A stretch of DNA of 64,000 nucleotides. It comes from CAVQOB01 sp963714325 (GTDB lineage Bacteria > Pseudomonadota > Alphaproteobacteria > Rhizobiales > Hyphomicrobiaceae). The notes beneath the pieces are model-generated. The model saw nothing but the letters and a program-made list of their open reading frames with translations, did not search any database and was not told the origin of the DNA. Below, in pieces: positions 33,535 through 42,468 of this stretch. The position numbers and the translations under genes are program-made. Positions within the stretch are counted from its first letter, which is position 1, and the number at the start of each line of letters is the position of its first letter. The stretch is taken from contig CAVQOB010000007.1 in assembly GCA_963714325.1 (NCBI GenBank), positions 62,001-126,000 of the forward strand. Reading direction: 5' to 3'.

Positions 33535-34797
33535 CTACTTGCTGACATCCTGCATGCGACGCAGCCCTGGGAAGAGCGCCATCCAGACGCCTGCGACGAC
33601 GATCGCCGCAACACCGCCGATAACCACGGCCGGCATCACGCCCACCCACGTTGCCATCACACTGGCGCGGAAGTCTCCCAACTGGTTCGAAGCATTGATA
33701 CACAGCGAATTGAACGCAATGACCCGGCCGCGCATGTCGTCAGGCGTCATCAATTGCACCAGTGACTGGCGGATGACGACACTGACCATATCGGCGGCAC
33801 CCATAGCGGCGAGCGCGGCGACCGACACCAGGAAATTGCGAGAGACCGCGAAGGCGATCGTCGCTGCGCCGAAGGCCATCACAGCGAAAAACAAGCGCAA
33901 CCCGGCGTCACGCCGATGCGGCCGCCAGGCTAACAGTAACGACACGGCGACCGCGCCGGCGGCGGGACTGGCACGCAGCAAGCCAAGTCCTTCCGGCCCA
34001 GTATTGAGCACGTCGCGCGCGTACACCGGCAGCAGCGCACTCAATGAGCCCAAGATCACGGCAAAAAGGTCCAGCGTCAGCGCGCCGAGCAGATTGCGCC
34101 GCGACACAATGAAATGCCAACCGGCGAAGACTGAGGCCAGCGTCACCGGTTCGCGGCTCGGTGGTGCTGACACGATTGAGAGCGCGAGCACGAGGCAAGC
34201 GGCCAACAGCAACGTCACCGCCGTCAATGCATAGACAGACGTCGCGCCATAGCGGTAGAGAACACCGCCGACTGCGGGGCCGATGATCACAGAAAGGTGC
34301 GCCGCCGACGAGTAAAGTGCGGTCGCGCGCGGCACTTCTGAGCGCTCGACGGTTGCTGGCCACAGCGATGCGAGAGACGGGAACTCAAATGCGCGGGCAG
34401 CGCCGATCACGGCCGCAAGCACAAACATGATTTCGCGCGTGATGGTGCCCGTCGCGGTAGCGACGGCGAGCCCAACCATGGCGCTGGCTCCCAGCAGGTT
34501 GGCGAGGCCAACGATCCAGCGGCGATCATAGCGATCCGCAAAATGGCCCGCTGGCAATGTTAGCAGCAAGATAGGCCCGAATTGCGCTAAGGCAACTAGG
34601 CCGAGATCCAGTGGATTGCCGGTCATGGTGTAGAGCTGCCAGGACATCGCGACGGCCTGCATCTGATAGGCAATGCCAGCACAGGTACGAGCGGCGACCA
34701 CGCGGCGAAACGCCGGACGCCGCAGTGGTGAAGGCGGCGACGATGCTGGCGCGCCTTCGGCCGCTGGAGCGGCGGCCGGGCGGTGCGGAGGGGTCAC
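33535..34797 (-). CDS. MFS transporter (MFS_3 / enterobactin-exporter-like)
   Basis: The 420-residue protein has a proline/alanine-rich cytoplasmic N-terminus of about 28 residues. Twelve membrane helices follow, with the MFS motif in LPAGHFADRYDRRWIVGLAN. A motif common in the MFS_3 group, LVQLMTPDDMRGRVIAFNSL, follows in the C-terminal half. Members export siderophores, drugs or other small molecules; the substrate is unknown here. The GTG start at 34797 overlaps the nudC stop as GTGA, so translation is coupled to nudC. The reason for pairing with an NADH pyrophosphatase is not clear. Confidence 0.85.
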   Translation of the reverse strand: MTPPHRPAAAPAAEGAPASSPPSPLRRPAFRRVVAARTCAGIAYQMQAVAMSWQLYTMTGNPLDLGLVALAQFGPILLLTLPAGHFADRYDRRWIVGLANLLGASAMVGLAVATATGTITREIMFVLAAVIGAARAFEFPSLASLWPATVERSEVPRATALYSSAAHLSVIIGPAVGGVLYRYGATSVYALTAVTLLLAACLVLALSIVSAPPSREPVTLASVFAGWHFIVSRRNLLGALTLDLFAVILGSLSALLPVYARDVLNTGPEGLGLLRASPAAGAVAVSLLLAWRPHRRDAGLRLFFAVMAFGAATIAFAVSRNFLVSVAALAAMGAADMVSVVIRQSLVQLMTPDDMRGRVIAFNSLCINASNQLGDFRASVMATWVGVMPAVVIGGVAAIVVAGVWMALFPGLRRMQDVSK

Positions 34798-35738
34798 ACT
34801 TGACCCTCGACGAAACTCGTGATCAGCGCGCGGGCGATCGCTTGCTTACCCGGTACCCACCAGTTCTGCGGATGTTTGCCATCGAGCATCAAGCGAACGT
34901 CGGCACGGTTGAACCAGCGCGCTTCCTCGATCTCCGTCGGATCGATTTTGATCGTCCGGGTCTTGGCATATCCTACACAGCCGATCATCAGGGAATGCGG
35001 GAACGGCCATGGTTGCGTCGAATGAAATTTGACGTCGCCGACCTCGATGCCGGCTTCTTCGAACACTTCACGCTGGACGGCGTGTTCGATATCCTCGCCC
35101 GGCTCAATAAACCCGGCGAGCGTCGAATACATTCGCGGCTCCTTGGCGAAGCGCGCTTCATGGCCCAGCAGGCATTCGTCGCCGGCCACCACCAGCATGA
35201 TCACGACCGGATCCGTCCGCGGGAAATGCTCGAGGCCACAGGCCCAGCATTTGCGCTTCCACCCGCCGTCCTTAACGATCGTCGTGCCGCCGCAGTGACC
35301 ACAGCAGCGCGCATTCTCATGCCAATGCGACAGCGATTTGGCCTGCCCGATCAGCGAGAGGTCCTCCGAACTCATCAGGCCCTGCATGGCGAGGCCACGC
35401 AGATCGACGATCGGCCGCAGGCTTTCGACGGCACCTGGCACATTGCGCGTGCGATGCTCCGTCACGGCGATCGCGAAATGACCCGCACCGGTATGCCGGT
35501 CGACGCCGAGAAACAGTGCATCCGCCGTCGGCAGTCCAAGCATTTCCAATTGATCGCGCGAATACCAGCGGATCGAAGCCTCGGTCCGCGCCTCGTTGGA
35601 ATGGATCACCGGTTTCTGGTCGGCGAGCACCAGATACCGCGCCTGCGCACTCGCGGCGAGGTCGGTCAGGTATGTCTCGTCAGCGCGTTTCAACCCTTTG
35701 CGGTCCAAAATGGTTGTCGTACCTAGTGTTGGTTTCAT
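34794..35738 (-). CDS. nudC: NAD(+)/NADH diphosphatase NudC
   Basis: NudC cleaves NAD(H) to NMN(H) and AMP, and removes NAD caps from RNA. The 314-residue protein has the NudC N-terminal domain, then a zinc ribbon with four cysteines (CCGHCGG and CWACGLEHFPR). The Nudix box GFIEPGEDIEHAVQREVFEE follows and, after it, the NudC-specific region SLMIGCVGYA. The frame is open further upstream to 35933, but that part overlaps sequence leading to the divergent SRP RNA and has no family similarity. I chose the ATG at 35738. No clear ribosome-binding site is seen. The MFS gene is translationally coupled downstream. Confidence 0.9.
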   Translation of the reverse strand: MKPTLGTTTILDRKGLKRADETYLTDLAASAQARYLVLADQKPVIHSNEARTEASIRWYSRDQLEMLGLPTADALFLGVDRHTGAGHFAIAVTEHRTRNVPGAVESLRPIVDLRGLAMQGLMSSEDLSLIGQAKSLSHWHENARCCGHCGGTTIVKDGGWKRKCWACGLEHFPRTDPVVIMLVVAGDECLLGHEARFAKEPRMYSTLAGFIEPGEDIEHAVQREVFEEAGIEVGDVKFHSTQPWPFPHSLMIGCVGYAKTRTIKIDPTEIEEARWFNRADVRLMLDGKHPQNWWVPGKQAIARALITSFVEGQV

Positions 35739-35898
35739 GGGGCGCAATCCCGGTGGCCTTGGATTTGGCCCGACAAGAGCACGCCCGCTCGCCGTCGGCA
35801 ACGCGGCCCGCTCGCAACTGCGGCATGCGTTGTTGATAGCCTTGAACATGCCAGGGCAGAGCAGGGTTGCGATATCGCATCGGGGTCTATACATAACC

Positions 35899-35996
35899 CC
35901 CGGGAGGTTGGTGATGGACGGGTCCCTCGCCAACCGGGTCAGGTCCGGAAGGAAGCAGCCCTAACGAGTTTAGGCTCGGGTCGTTGCCAGCCTCTC
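35899..35996 (+). ncRNA. ffs: Signal recognition particle RNA (4.5S, small bacterial type)
   Basis: The conserved SRP RNA tip GGTCAGGTCCGGAAGGAAGC, then AGCCCTAACGAG, lies near the middle. The outer arms GGGAGGTTGG and CCAGCCTCTC pair to close the rod. This RNA binds Ffh for membrane targeting of nascent chains. It lies just before dnaX, a common alphaproteobacterial order. Ends are set from the pairing and may be a few bases off. Confidence 0.92.
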
Positions 35997-36093
35997 ATTC
36001 TTGTTGCGCCTTCAGGTGCCGACCAGCACCCGGCGCGGTTTCTTTGCGCTGTTCACTACCGGCCAGAACTTTGGACCGGTTCAGCGCCACCGA

Positions 36094-37977
36094 ATGGCGG
36101 TAATGGCCAAAAAACCGACAGAGACAAAAACAGATGCCACGCCCGCCAAGCCTTACGTCGTGCTGGCGCGCAAATACCGCCCGCGCACGTTTGACGATCT
36201 GATCGGGCAAGGGGCGATGGTACAGACGCTGCGCAATGCGTTTGCGTCGGGCCGCATCGCGCAAGCCTACATGCTGACCGGCGTGCGCGGTGTCGGCAAG
36301 ACCACCACGGCCCGCATTCTCGCCCGCGCGCTGAATTTTGAGCGCGAAGGGACGCCGCCCGACAAGCAAGGGCCGAGCATCGACCTCTCCGAGATCGGCC
36401 GCCATTGCGCCGAGATCATGGAAAGCCGTCACCCCGACGTTCTCGAAATGGACGCCGCGTCCAATACCGGCGTCGACGACGTCCGCGAGATCATCGAGAA
36501 CGCGCGCTATAAGCCGATCATGGCACGGACGAAAGTCTTTATCATCGACGAAGTCCACATGCTCTCCAAGAACGCCTTCAATGCGCTGTTGAAGACGCTG
36601 GAAGAGCCGCCAGCGCACGCCAAATTTATCTTCGCGACGACCGAAATCCGCAAGGTTCCCGTCACTGTGCTGTCGCGCTGTCAGCGGTTTGACTTGCGCC
36701 GCGTCGATGTGCCGGTCATGGCCGAGTTTTTCCGCGGCATCGTCAACAAGGAAGGGGCCAAGGCCGAGGACGAAGCGCTGACACTGATCGCGCGCGCCGC
36801 CGAAGGGTCGGTGCGGGACGGGCTCTCCATTCTCGATCAGGCGATCGCCATGGGCTCAGGCTCGGTCACGTCGTCCGAAGTTCGCGCGATGCTCGGCCTG
36901 GCCGATCGCGGCCGTATCCTCGATCTGCTGGAGATCCTGCTCGGCGGCCAAGCCGGCAAAGCGATCGAAGCGCTGAGCCTGCTCTACAAGGATGGCGCTG
37001 AACCGCTGCAAGCGCTCGGCGATCTGGCGGAAGCCGTCCACATCGCGACGCGCGTCAAGATCGGCGGCGTAGCGTCGGCTGGCGACGGGCTCGCGGCGGA
37101 AGAAAAGCAACGTTTTGTAGCCCTCGCCGAGCGATTGTCGATCGCGATCCTGTCGCGCGCCTGGCAAATGCTGGCGAAAGGTATTGACGAGGTTGGCCGC
37201 GCGGCGAGCCCCATTGCGGCCGCGGAAATGGTCCTGATCCGCATCGCCTATACGGCCGACCTGCCCTCACCCGACGACGTGATCCGAGCTCTAGGTGGTG
37301 GCGGTCCCGGGCGCACACCCGGCGGGCCACGCCCCCCCGATTCCACCGACGAGCGGCGCCGTGAGCCCGAACCACGCGGCCCCTTGAACGTCGCGAAGCC
37401 TACGGCGGTTGCGCCGGCAGTCACCGCGCCCGCTCCCGGCGACGCTGGGCCCGCGCCGGCGCCGCCCTGGGATGCATACGACAGCGAGGCGCCGTCCTTG
37501 TCTGTCGAAGACGTGGAGATAGACGAAGATCTGGCCGAAGCCGACGCCGACATTGGTCCGGCGATGGCGCAAGCCCCGCAGCACGCGGTTGTACGATCGT
37601 TTCAGGACGTCGTCGACCTCGCCAGCCTCAAACGCGACGCAAAGCTCAAAGTGCATCTGGAAGAGCACGTGAGCCTCGTCAAATTCGATGCGCATGGCTC
37701 GATCGAACTGCATCTGTTGGCCGGCGCGCCGAAGGAACTCGGCAACGCGCTGCGCGAAAAGCTCAATGCCTGGACCGGCAAGCGCTGGACGATTGCACTG
37801 GGCGCTCGCGCGGGCGACATGCCGCTTGGCGAAGCCCTGCGACGGCAGACGGCGGCCGAACTGGAATCCTTTAAGCAGCATCCAGCAGTCGCCGAGGTTC
37901 TGCGCGAATTCCCCGATGCCAAGATTACCACAGTGCGACGGATCAAGCGGCCTAAGTCCGATACGAAAGCGAGTTGA
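36094..37977 (+). CDS. dnaX: DNA polymerase III subunits gamma/tau
   Basis: DnaX is the ATPase of the clamp loader that joins the polymerase cores. The protein has VLARKYRPRTFDDLIGQ, Walker A GVRGVGKTTTARILARAL, Walker B FIIDEVHMLS and the sensor region LEEPPAHAKFIFATTE. Domain III follows, then a proline/alanine-rich linker (about residues 395-470) and the tau C-terminal part. Only one cysteine (RHCAEIMES) remains of the four-cysteine zinc module of the E. coli protein, as I recall for other alphaproteobacteria. The start is the ATG at 36094; an ATG three codons later is equally possible. YbaB follows five bases after the stop. Confidence 0.96.
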   Translation: MAVMAKKPTETKTDATPAKPYVVLARKYRPRTFDDLIGQGAMVQTLRNAFASGRIAQAYMLTGVRGVGKTTTARILARALNFEREGTPPDKQGPSIDLSEIGRHCAEIMESRHPDVLEMDAASNTGVDDVREIIENARYKPIMARTKVFIIDEVHMLSKNAFNALLKTLEEPPAHAKFIFATTEIRKVPVTVLSRCQRFDLRRVDVPVMAEFFRGIVNKEGAKAEDEALTLIARAAEGSVRDGLSILDQAIAMGSGSVTSSEVRAMLGLADRGRILDLLEILLGGQAGKAIEALSLLYKDGAEPLQALGDLAEAVHIATRVKIGGVASAGDGLAAEEKQRFVALAERLSIAILSRAWQMLAKGIDEVGRAASPIAAAEMVLIRIAYTADLPSPDDVIRALGGGGPGRTPGGPRPPDSTDERRREPEPRGPLNVAKPTAVAPAVTAPAPGDAGPAPAPPWDAYDSEAPSLSVEDVEIDEDLAEADADIGPAMAQAPQHAVVRSFQDVVDLASLKRDAKLKVHLEEHVSLVKFDAHGSIELHLLAGAPKELGNALREKLNAWTGKRWTIALGARAGDMPLGEALRRQTAAELESFKQHPAVAEVLREFPDAKITTVRRIKRPKSDTKAS

Positions 37978-37982
37978 AAGCC

Positions 37983-38303
37983 ATGAAAGACTTGATGGGC
38001 ATGATGAAGCAGGCGCAGGGCCTGCAGGCCAAGATGCAGAAGATGCAGGAGGAGCTTGCAGCACTCGAAGTGACGGGCAAATCGGGCGGCGACCTCGTGC
38101 GCGTCACGCTTAATGGCAAAAGTGAAGTCAGGAGCGTCAAGATTGATCCCTCACTCGCCAAGGCCGATGAGATTGAGATCCTTGAAGACCTGATCATGGC
38201 AGCATTCCAGGACGCCAAAGCCAAGGCCGAGCAGGCCATGCAGACCAAAATGCAGGAAGCAACAGCCGGGCTGCCGCTACCGCCGGGGATGAAGCTTTTC
38301 TAG
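37983..38303 (+). CDS. ybaB: YbaB/EbfC family nucleoid-associated protein
   Basis: The 106-residue protein begins MKDLMGMMKQAQGLQAKMQK, continues with the helix LAALEVTGKSGGDLVRVTLNG and ends with LPLPPGMKLF. All are typical of the YbaB DNA-binding dimer, which binds DNA and may act in recombination or gene control. It follows dnaX by five bases. In many bacteria recR comes next in a dnaX-ybaB-recR operon; here an M20 peptidase follows after about 100 bases and no recR is present. Confidence 0.95.
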   Translation: MKDLMGMMKQAQGLQAKMQKMQEELAALEVTGKSGGDLVRVTLNGKSEVRSVKIDPSLAKADEIEILEDLIMAAFQDAKAKAEQAMQTKMQEATAGLPLPPGMKLF

Positions 38304-38401
38304 ACCAATTCCAGAGCTTTTCACCGGCACGGGTGCATCCCGCTTGCATGCGGGCGTCGTTATGGCAGTCTCTGACATCCCAACCTCAGAGACTTTGCCG
38401 C

Positions 38402-39691
38402 ATGCGACATCGCCTTAATCTCGGACTTGCCGTGCTCGTGCTCAGTGCTTCGCTCGCCCAAGCGCAATCCGCGCCCGACACCGTCAAGCGTATCCTCGAC
38501 AGCGCCGGCTATAAGGCCGCCGTCACACTGCTCGACAGCGAACACGACCGCATCGTCGCCGACATCATTGCCTTCACGGAGATCGAAGCGCCGCCCTTCA
38601 AGGAAGAGAAGCGCGCCAAGGTCTATCTTGAGCAGTTGAAGGCACACGGGCTCGCCGACGTCGAGATGGACGCCGAAGGCAATGTGATGGGTCTGCGCAA
38701 AGGCACCGGTGGCGGACCGCTGATCGTCATGTCGGCGCATCTCGACACCGTCTTCCCGGTCGGTACCAACGTCAAAGTGCGCCGTGAAGGCACGAAGCTG
38801 TTGGCGCCGGGGATCGGCGACGACAGCCGCGCCCTCGCCGTGCTGCTCGCCTACATCAGGGCGATGGACGTCGCCAAAATTCAAACAACGGCGGATATTC
38901 TGTTCGTCGGCACGGTCGGCGAAGAAGGCCTCGGCGATCTCAGAGGTGTGCGTTATCTCTTCACCAAAGGCAAATACAAGGACAAGGTGAAGGCGTTCTT
39001 ATCGATGGATGGGCTGACGCCGGCACGCCTTGTCAACGGTGCGGTCGGGTCGAAGCGCTATCGGGTGACGTTCAAGGGGCCGGGCGGTCACAGCTACGGC
39101 GCTTTCGGTCTTGTCAATCCGGCGTTCGCCATGGCCGAGGCCATGAGCCTGTTCTCGCGCATTCAGGTGCCGGCGAAACCGAAGACGACCTACTCGGTCG
39201 GCGTGATCGGCGGCGGCACATCGGTCAACGCCATTCCCAACGAAATATGGATGGAAATTGACATGCGCTCGGAGAGCCCGGCCGCACTAGCGGTTGTCGA
39301 AAAGCGCTTCATCGAAATTATCGGACAGGCGACGGTCACGGAAAACATGGCGCGCTCGGTGAAGGAAGGCCCGATCAAGGCCGAGATCAAGCTGATCGGT
39401 GACCGCCCAGCCGGCGAGACCGATCCGCAGGGCGAACTTGTCTCGCTGGCAATGGCGGCAGTAGTGGCCCATGGCCACAAACCGTCGGCGTCACATCCCT
39501 TCCTGGCGTTTTCATCGACGGACTCGAATGTGCCAATCAGTCTCGGCATTCCGGCGCTCACCATCGGCTCGGGCGGTAAGGGCGATCGCTCGCACTCGCT
39601 CGACGAGTGGATCGATGTCGAGAGAAGCGAAAGCGTCAAGGGCATGAGCGTTGGGTTGACCATCCTGCTCGCCGCCGCCGGCATGAAGTAA
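38402..39691 (+). CDS. Secreted M20 family metallopeptidase
   Basis: The 429-residue protein has a signal peptide (LNLGLAVLVLSASLAQAQS). It then has the M20 di-zinc hydrolase fold: SAHLDTVFP with a histidine and an aspartate ligand, PGIGDDSRALAVLLAY with the bridging aspartate, and the catalytic glutamates in GTVGEEGLGDLRG. A dimerisation domain follows with the glycine/histidine segment GPGGHSYGAFG. The family includes aminoacyl-peptidases, carboxypeptidases and deacylases, and the substrate is not clear. The signal peptide places it in the periplasm. The ATG at 38402 starts the signal peptide directly. It takes the place where recR is often found, but its own spacing suggests a separate unit. 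Confidence 0.86.
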   Translation: MRHRLNLGLAVLVLSASLAQAQSAPDTVKRILDSAGYKAAVTLLDSEHDRIVADIIAFTEIEAPPFKEEKRAKVYLEQLKAHGLADVEMDAEGNVMGLRKGTGGGPLIVMSAHLDTVFPVGTNVKVRREGTKLLAPGIGDDSRALAVLLAYIRAMDVAKIQTTADILFVGTVGEEGLGDLRGVRYLFTKGKYKDKVKAFLSMDGLTPARLVNGAVGSKRYRVTFKGPGGHSYGAFGLVNPAFAMAEAMSLFSRIQVPAKPKTTYSVGVIGGGTSVNAIPNEIWMEIDMRSESPAALAVVEKRFIEIIGQATVTENMARSVKEGPIKAEIKLIGDRPAGETDPQGELVSLAMAAVVAHGHKPSASHPFLAFSSTDSNVPISLGIPALTIGSGGKGDRSHSLDEWIDVERSESVKGMSVGLTILLAAAGMK

Positions 39692-39756
39692 CCGGGCCTT
39701 GGCAATTCACTCGCTTCACGCGGGCCGAAATGCTATTCAATCATCAACCTCACAGC

Positions 39757-39990
39757 ATGGACGCGACGACCACCATGGAAACCACCAAGACCGCGCCGCA
39801 AGCGCACACCCACACCCATGCCGACGGCGAAGCTTGCTGTGGCCACGATCACGACCATCACGGCCACCATCATCATGCCGCGCCGATTGGCACCTTCACG
39901 CGCAATGCGCCAAAAATTGGCCGCAACGATCCCTGCCCCTGCGGCTCAGGCAAAAAACACAAGAAATGCTGCCTGACGGCTGCCGCATAG
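39757..39990 (+). CDS. Small His-rich protein with SEC-C zinc motif
   Basis: The 77-residue protein has a histidine-rich middle (HTHTHADGEACCGHDHDH, then GHHHH). The C-terminal SEC-C motif is IGRNDPCPCGSGKKHKKCC, the zinc-binding module also found at the SecA C-terminus. SEC-C modules bind zinc and often mediate protein or ribosome contacts. The extra CC and His cluster would add metal capacity, so a metal buffer or metallochaperone role is plausible but inferred. Several ATG codons (39730, 39757, 39775) are possible and none has a strong ribosome-binding site. No metal transporter is adjacent. Confidence 0.75.
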   Translation: MDATTTMETTKTAPQAHTHTHADGEACCGHDHDHHGHHHHAAPIGTFTRNAPKIGRNDPCPCGSGKKHKKCCLTAAA

Positions 39991-40124
39991 TTCTTCCCGG
40001 TGGTTGGCGTATGACGTCATGATACCCCCGCGGTTTGGCCCCCACGTCGCCGTATTTTCTGGTGATAGAACTCCAGCAGCCGCGATGACGTGTGGCTGGA
40101 GAGTGGGACAGCGGGGCCAAGAGT

Positions 40125-40721
40125 ATGCGGACCACGGTATCGGTATTGGGCTTGACCCTGGCATTGGCGTTCGCGATCGGAGCCACTCGCCCCGTCGAAG
40201 CCGCCAAGGCTAGCCACGGCGCAGTCGACTGCTTCACCGACTTGATGGCGGGCAAGAGCGCTGAGATCGTCTGCGAATTCCCGATCGAGCCGAGTGCTGG
40301 CGAACGCGACGAACTCGCCAAGTCGACGCGGGGTTATCTGAAGGATGTGCACTGTCTCGTGTCGATCCGCATCGCGCGCGCCGACGTGCACGCCGCGATC
40401 ATCAACCCCGATCACGTGTTCCAGGCGCCACCACAACCGGTTGCCTGCGAACTCGAAGCCAATCTCAGTAAGGACGAAGTACGCTTCATTCCAGTTGGCG
40501 CGACATTTGCGCCGCGCGTGGTGATCAAGGATGGCACCGCGATCGAAGCCACACCTGGCCTCGGCAATATCACGGGTGTGTCGCGCGCAATTTCGTGGCC
40601 AGCCGAAACCTGGGTCAATCGTGGCGCTATGGTGCGCGAAGGCATGATCAAGGTGATCAACGCTTGGCTCGGCCACATGCGCGGCCAGCCCGGTGCACAG
40701 CGTTCGTCGGCAATGCGCTAA
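40125..40721 (+). CDS. Conserved secreted protein of unknown function
   Basis: I do not recognise this family. The 198-residue protein starts MRTTVSVLGLTLALAFAIGA, a signal peptide probably cut after VEA. A soluble domain follows with three cysteines (VDCFTDLM, EIVCEFPI, VHCLVSIRI) and a fourth in PVACELEAN, which could form two disulfides in the periplasm. The pattern is even in codon use with its neighbours. It is convergent with the DUF177 gene, 10 bases between stops. Confidence 0.7.
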   Translation: MRTTVSVLGLTLALAFAIGATRPVEAAKASHGAVDCFTDLMAGKSAEIVCEFPIEPSAGERDELAKSTRGYLKDVHCLVSIRIARADVHAAIINPDHVFQAPPQPVACELEANLSKDEVRFIPVGATFAPRVVIKDGTAIEATPGLGNITGVSRAISWPAETWVNRGAMVREGMIKVINAWLGHMRGQPGAQRSSAMR

Positions 40722-40731
40722 GCACAGTAGA

Positions 40732-41268
40732 TTATGATTTTTTGTCCTTGAGCTTAGCGAGCACGGCGAACGGATTTTCCTTTGCCGGCGCGCCGCCCCT
40801 TTGATCCTGCCAGTCGAACGCCGCGCCGTCCTTGCGGGGGAACGGATTGAGGCCGCTTGCGACGTGCTCGTAAACGACGCGGCCGAGATCGATGCGGCCG
40901 TCGATGATCGGTTCGGGATCAATCTCGGCATCGACATGTGCGGCGCCGTCCTTGGCATCGGGCATTTCCTCGGCAGGGCGGAATTCAACCGAAACGCGCT
41001 CGCTCATCGCCTCCGTCACCGGCTCGAGCGTAATCCCGCAGGTCTGCACGACGCGGGCGGCGATCTGGCCTTTAAGGCGATAACGGCCATTGCCGAGCGG
41101 CTTCAGCGCATAGTCAAAACTCAAGGCCTCGCAAGCGGGAATCGCGAGCGCAGCCGTCACGGCGGCACGCTCTTCGCGGTTGGCAGCTTTTGTCCCCTGC
41201 AGGCCGGTGGCCGGCACTGCCGTGATCTCGATGCTCCACGCATCGAGCGGTTCGCCTGACGTGCTCAT
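40732..41268 (-). CDS. yceD: DUF177 (YceD) domain protein
   Basis: The 178-residue protein matches the YceD/DUF177 family, which affects 23S rRNA accumulation and often precedes rpmF and plsX. Here the core motif RLKGQIAARVVQTCGITLEPV has the single conserved cysteine. The C-terminus VVYEHVASGLNPFPRKDGAAF is also typical. In this window it follows the cytochrome bc1 chaperone gene by 12 bases on the same strand, the order seen in many alphaproteobacteria. No rpmF or plsX is present after it; the next gene is convergent. Confidence 0.88.
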   Translation of the reverse strand: MSTSGEPLDAWSIEITAVPATGLQGTKAANREERAAVTAALAIPACEALSFDYALKPLGNGRYRLKGQIAARVVQTCGITLEPVTEAMSERVSVEFRPAEEMPDAKDGAAHVDAEIDPEPIIDGRIDLGRVVYEHVASGLNPFPRKDGAAFDWQDQRGGAPAKENPFAVLAKLKDKKS

Positions 41269-41280
41269 GTCAGTGCCTCC

Positions 41281-41832
41281 TCAAGTGTTCGTGAGCGGCG
41301 GCGCAAACTGCACCCTGCCAGCAAGAATATCCGCCCCCGGCTGCGACGCAAGCGCTGCCACGGTCTGGCGGAAATGCGTCGCCATCCGCCCCGCCAGTGG
41401 ACTGGTCTCCGTGACGGCAAAAGCCTCAGCCATAAGCGCCGACAGGGCCGCATCATCGGCGTCGGTAAGGGCGGCCAGATAGTCACGGTGGCGATCAAAC
41501 AGGGCGGCAGCGGCCTTCTTGATGCGCTTCGGTACAGTCAAATCGCCAATGCCCATTTCGCGAAAATTGTCGTCGAGATCGGTGATCATCTGCTCGGTGA
41601 GGGTGCGGGCCAAGGCCTGACCCGGCTGGCCTTCGGCTTCGAGCCGGCCGAGCGTCGCCACCATCAATGCCAGTATTAGCTCCAAGCGCCCCTCTGGCCG
41701 ATCGGCCACACCCCACGCCGCGTAGTAGGTCTCTCGCCGGGCCTCAGTCACAATCGCGCCGTAAAGGTCGCGTGCTATGCGCTTCGCATCGGCTTTCTTT
41801 GAGAGCCAGCCAAACATCACGGGACCAAACAT
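41281..41832 (-). CDS. Ubiquinol-cytochrome c chaperone family protein (Cbp3-like)
   Basis: The 183-residue protein fits the ubiquinol-cytochrome c chaperone domain (Cbp3 in mitochondria, with alphaproteobacterial homologues), which assists assembly of cytochrome b in the bc1 complex. Key segments are ARDLYGAIVTEARRETYYAA, DDNFREMGIGDLTVPKRIK and DRHRDYLAAL. Start choice is open: ATG 41832, or ATG 41817 giving MFGWLSKK, which looks more like relatives. It is likely co-transcribed with the DUF177 gene downstream and is divergent from bamE. Confidence 0.87.
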   Translation of the reverse strand: MFGPVMFGWLSKKADAKRIARDLYGAIVTEARRETYYAAWGVADRPEGRLELILALMVATLGRLEAEGQPGQALARTLTEQMITDLDDNFREMGIGDLTVPKRIKKAAAALFDRHRDYLAALTDADDAALSALMAEAFAVTETSPLAGRMATHFRQTVAALASQPGADILAGRVQFAPPLTNT

Positions 41833-42021
41833 CGGGGGAATGCCGTCTCCAGTTGCAATTCAAAAGCGTGCGCATACACCGCCACGGCCTTTGAGAACGG
41901 CTGCGGCTGTGGGGCCAAAGGTCGGCCGCGTTGCACTTTCGGCTGTCCTGGGATAGGCGGACTCTTCAGTGTCGTCCAGTCTTGATTCGCTTGGTCCTAC
42001 CTGGGTTGGAGCCTTCATCGC

Positions 42022-42468
42022 TTGCCAAGTCTGCGCCCCGCTCACCTTATGCTCGCCCTGGCGACCACGCTGGCACTGAGTGCCTGTGCGCCGACCATCA
42101 CGCGGCACGGCCATCACTTCCAGGAAACCGACGTGCAGCTCATCCAGCCCGGTATGAGCCAGCAGCAGGTCAGCACGTCACTCGGCACACCGACGACGAC
42201 GGCAACGGTCGGCGCGGGAACAGCCTACTACTACATTTCCTCGACGCAGACGCAGCAGGCCTTTTTTGCCTCTGAGGAGACGGATCGCAAAGTCTTCGCG
42301 GTTTACTTCACGCAGCAGGGTTCGGTCGAGCGTGCGGTGCAGTACGGCCTCAAGGACGGCAAGGTGATTGACCTCGCCAAGCGGACGACCCCGAGCCAAG
42401 CCAAAGACGAAAGCATCATCAAGGCGCTGTTCCGCAACCTCGGTACCAAGCAGCTCGGCCTCGAATAA
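42022..42468 (+). CDS. bamE: Outer membrane assembly lipoprotein BamE
   Basis: The protein has a lipoprotein signal peptide with lipobox LSAC (Cys22 of the 148-residue form). The SmpA/OmlA domain follows: IQPGMSQQQVSTSLGTPTT, then AYYYISSTQTQQAFF and VFAVYFTQQGSVERAVQYGL. BamE stabilises the BamABCD machine that folds beta-barrel proteins into the outer membrane. The best start is a TTG at 42022 with GGAG about 12 bases upstream. An internal ATG at 42049 would leave the signal peptide without its basic n-region. It is divergent from the bc1 chaperone gene, a common alphaproteobacterial arrangement. Confidence 0.88.
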   Translation: MPSLRPAHLMLALATTLALSACAPTITRHGHHFQETDVQLIQPGMSQQQVSTSLGTPTTTATVGAGTAYYYISSTQTQQAFFASEETDRKVFAVYFTQQGSVERAVQYGLKDGKVIDLAKRTTPSQAKDESIIKALFRNLGTKQLGLE

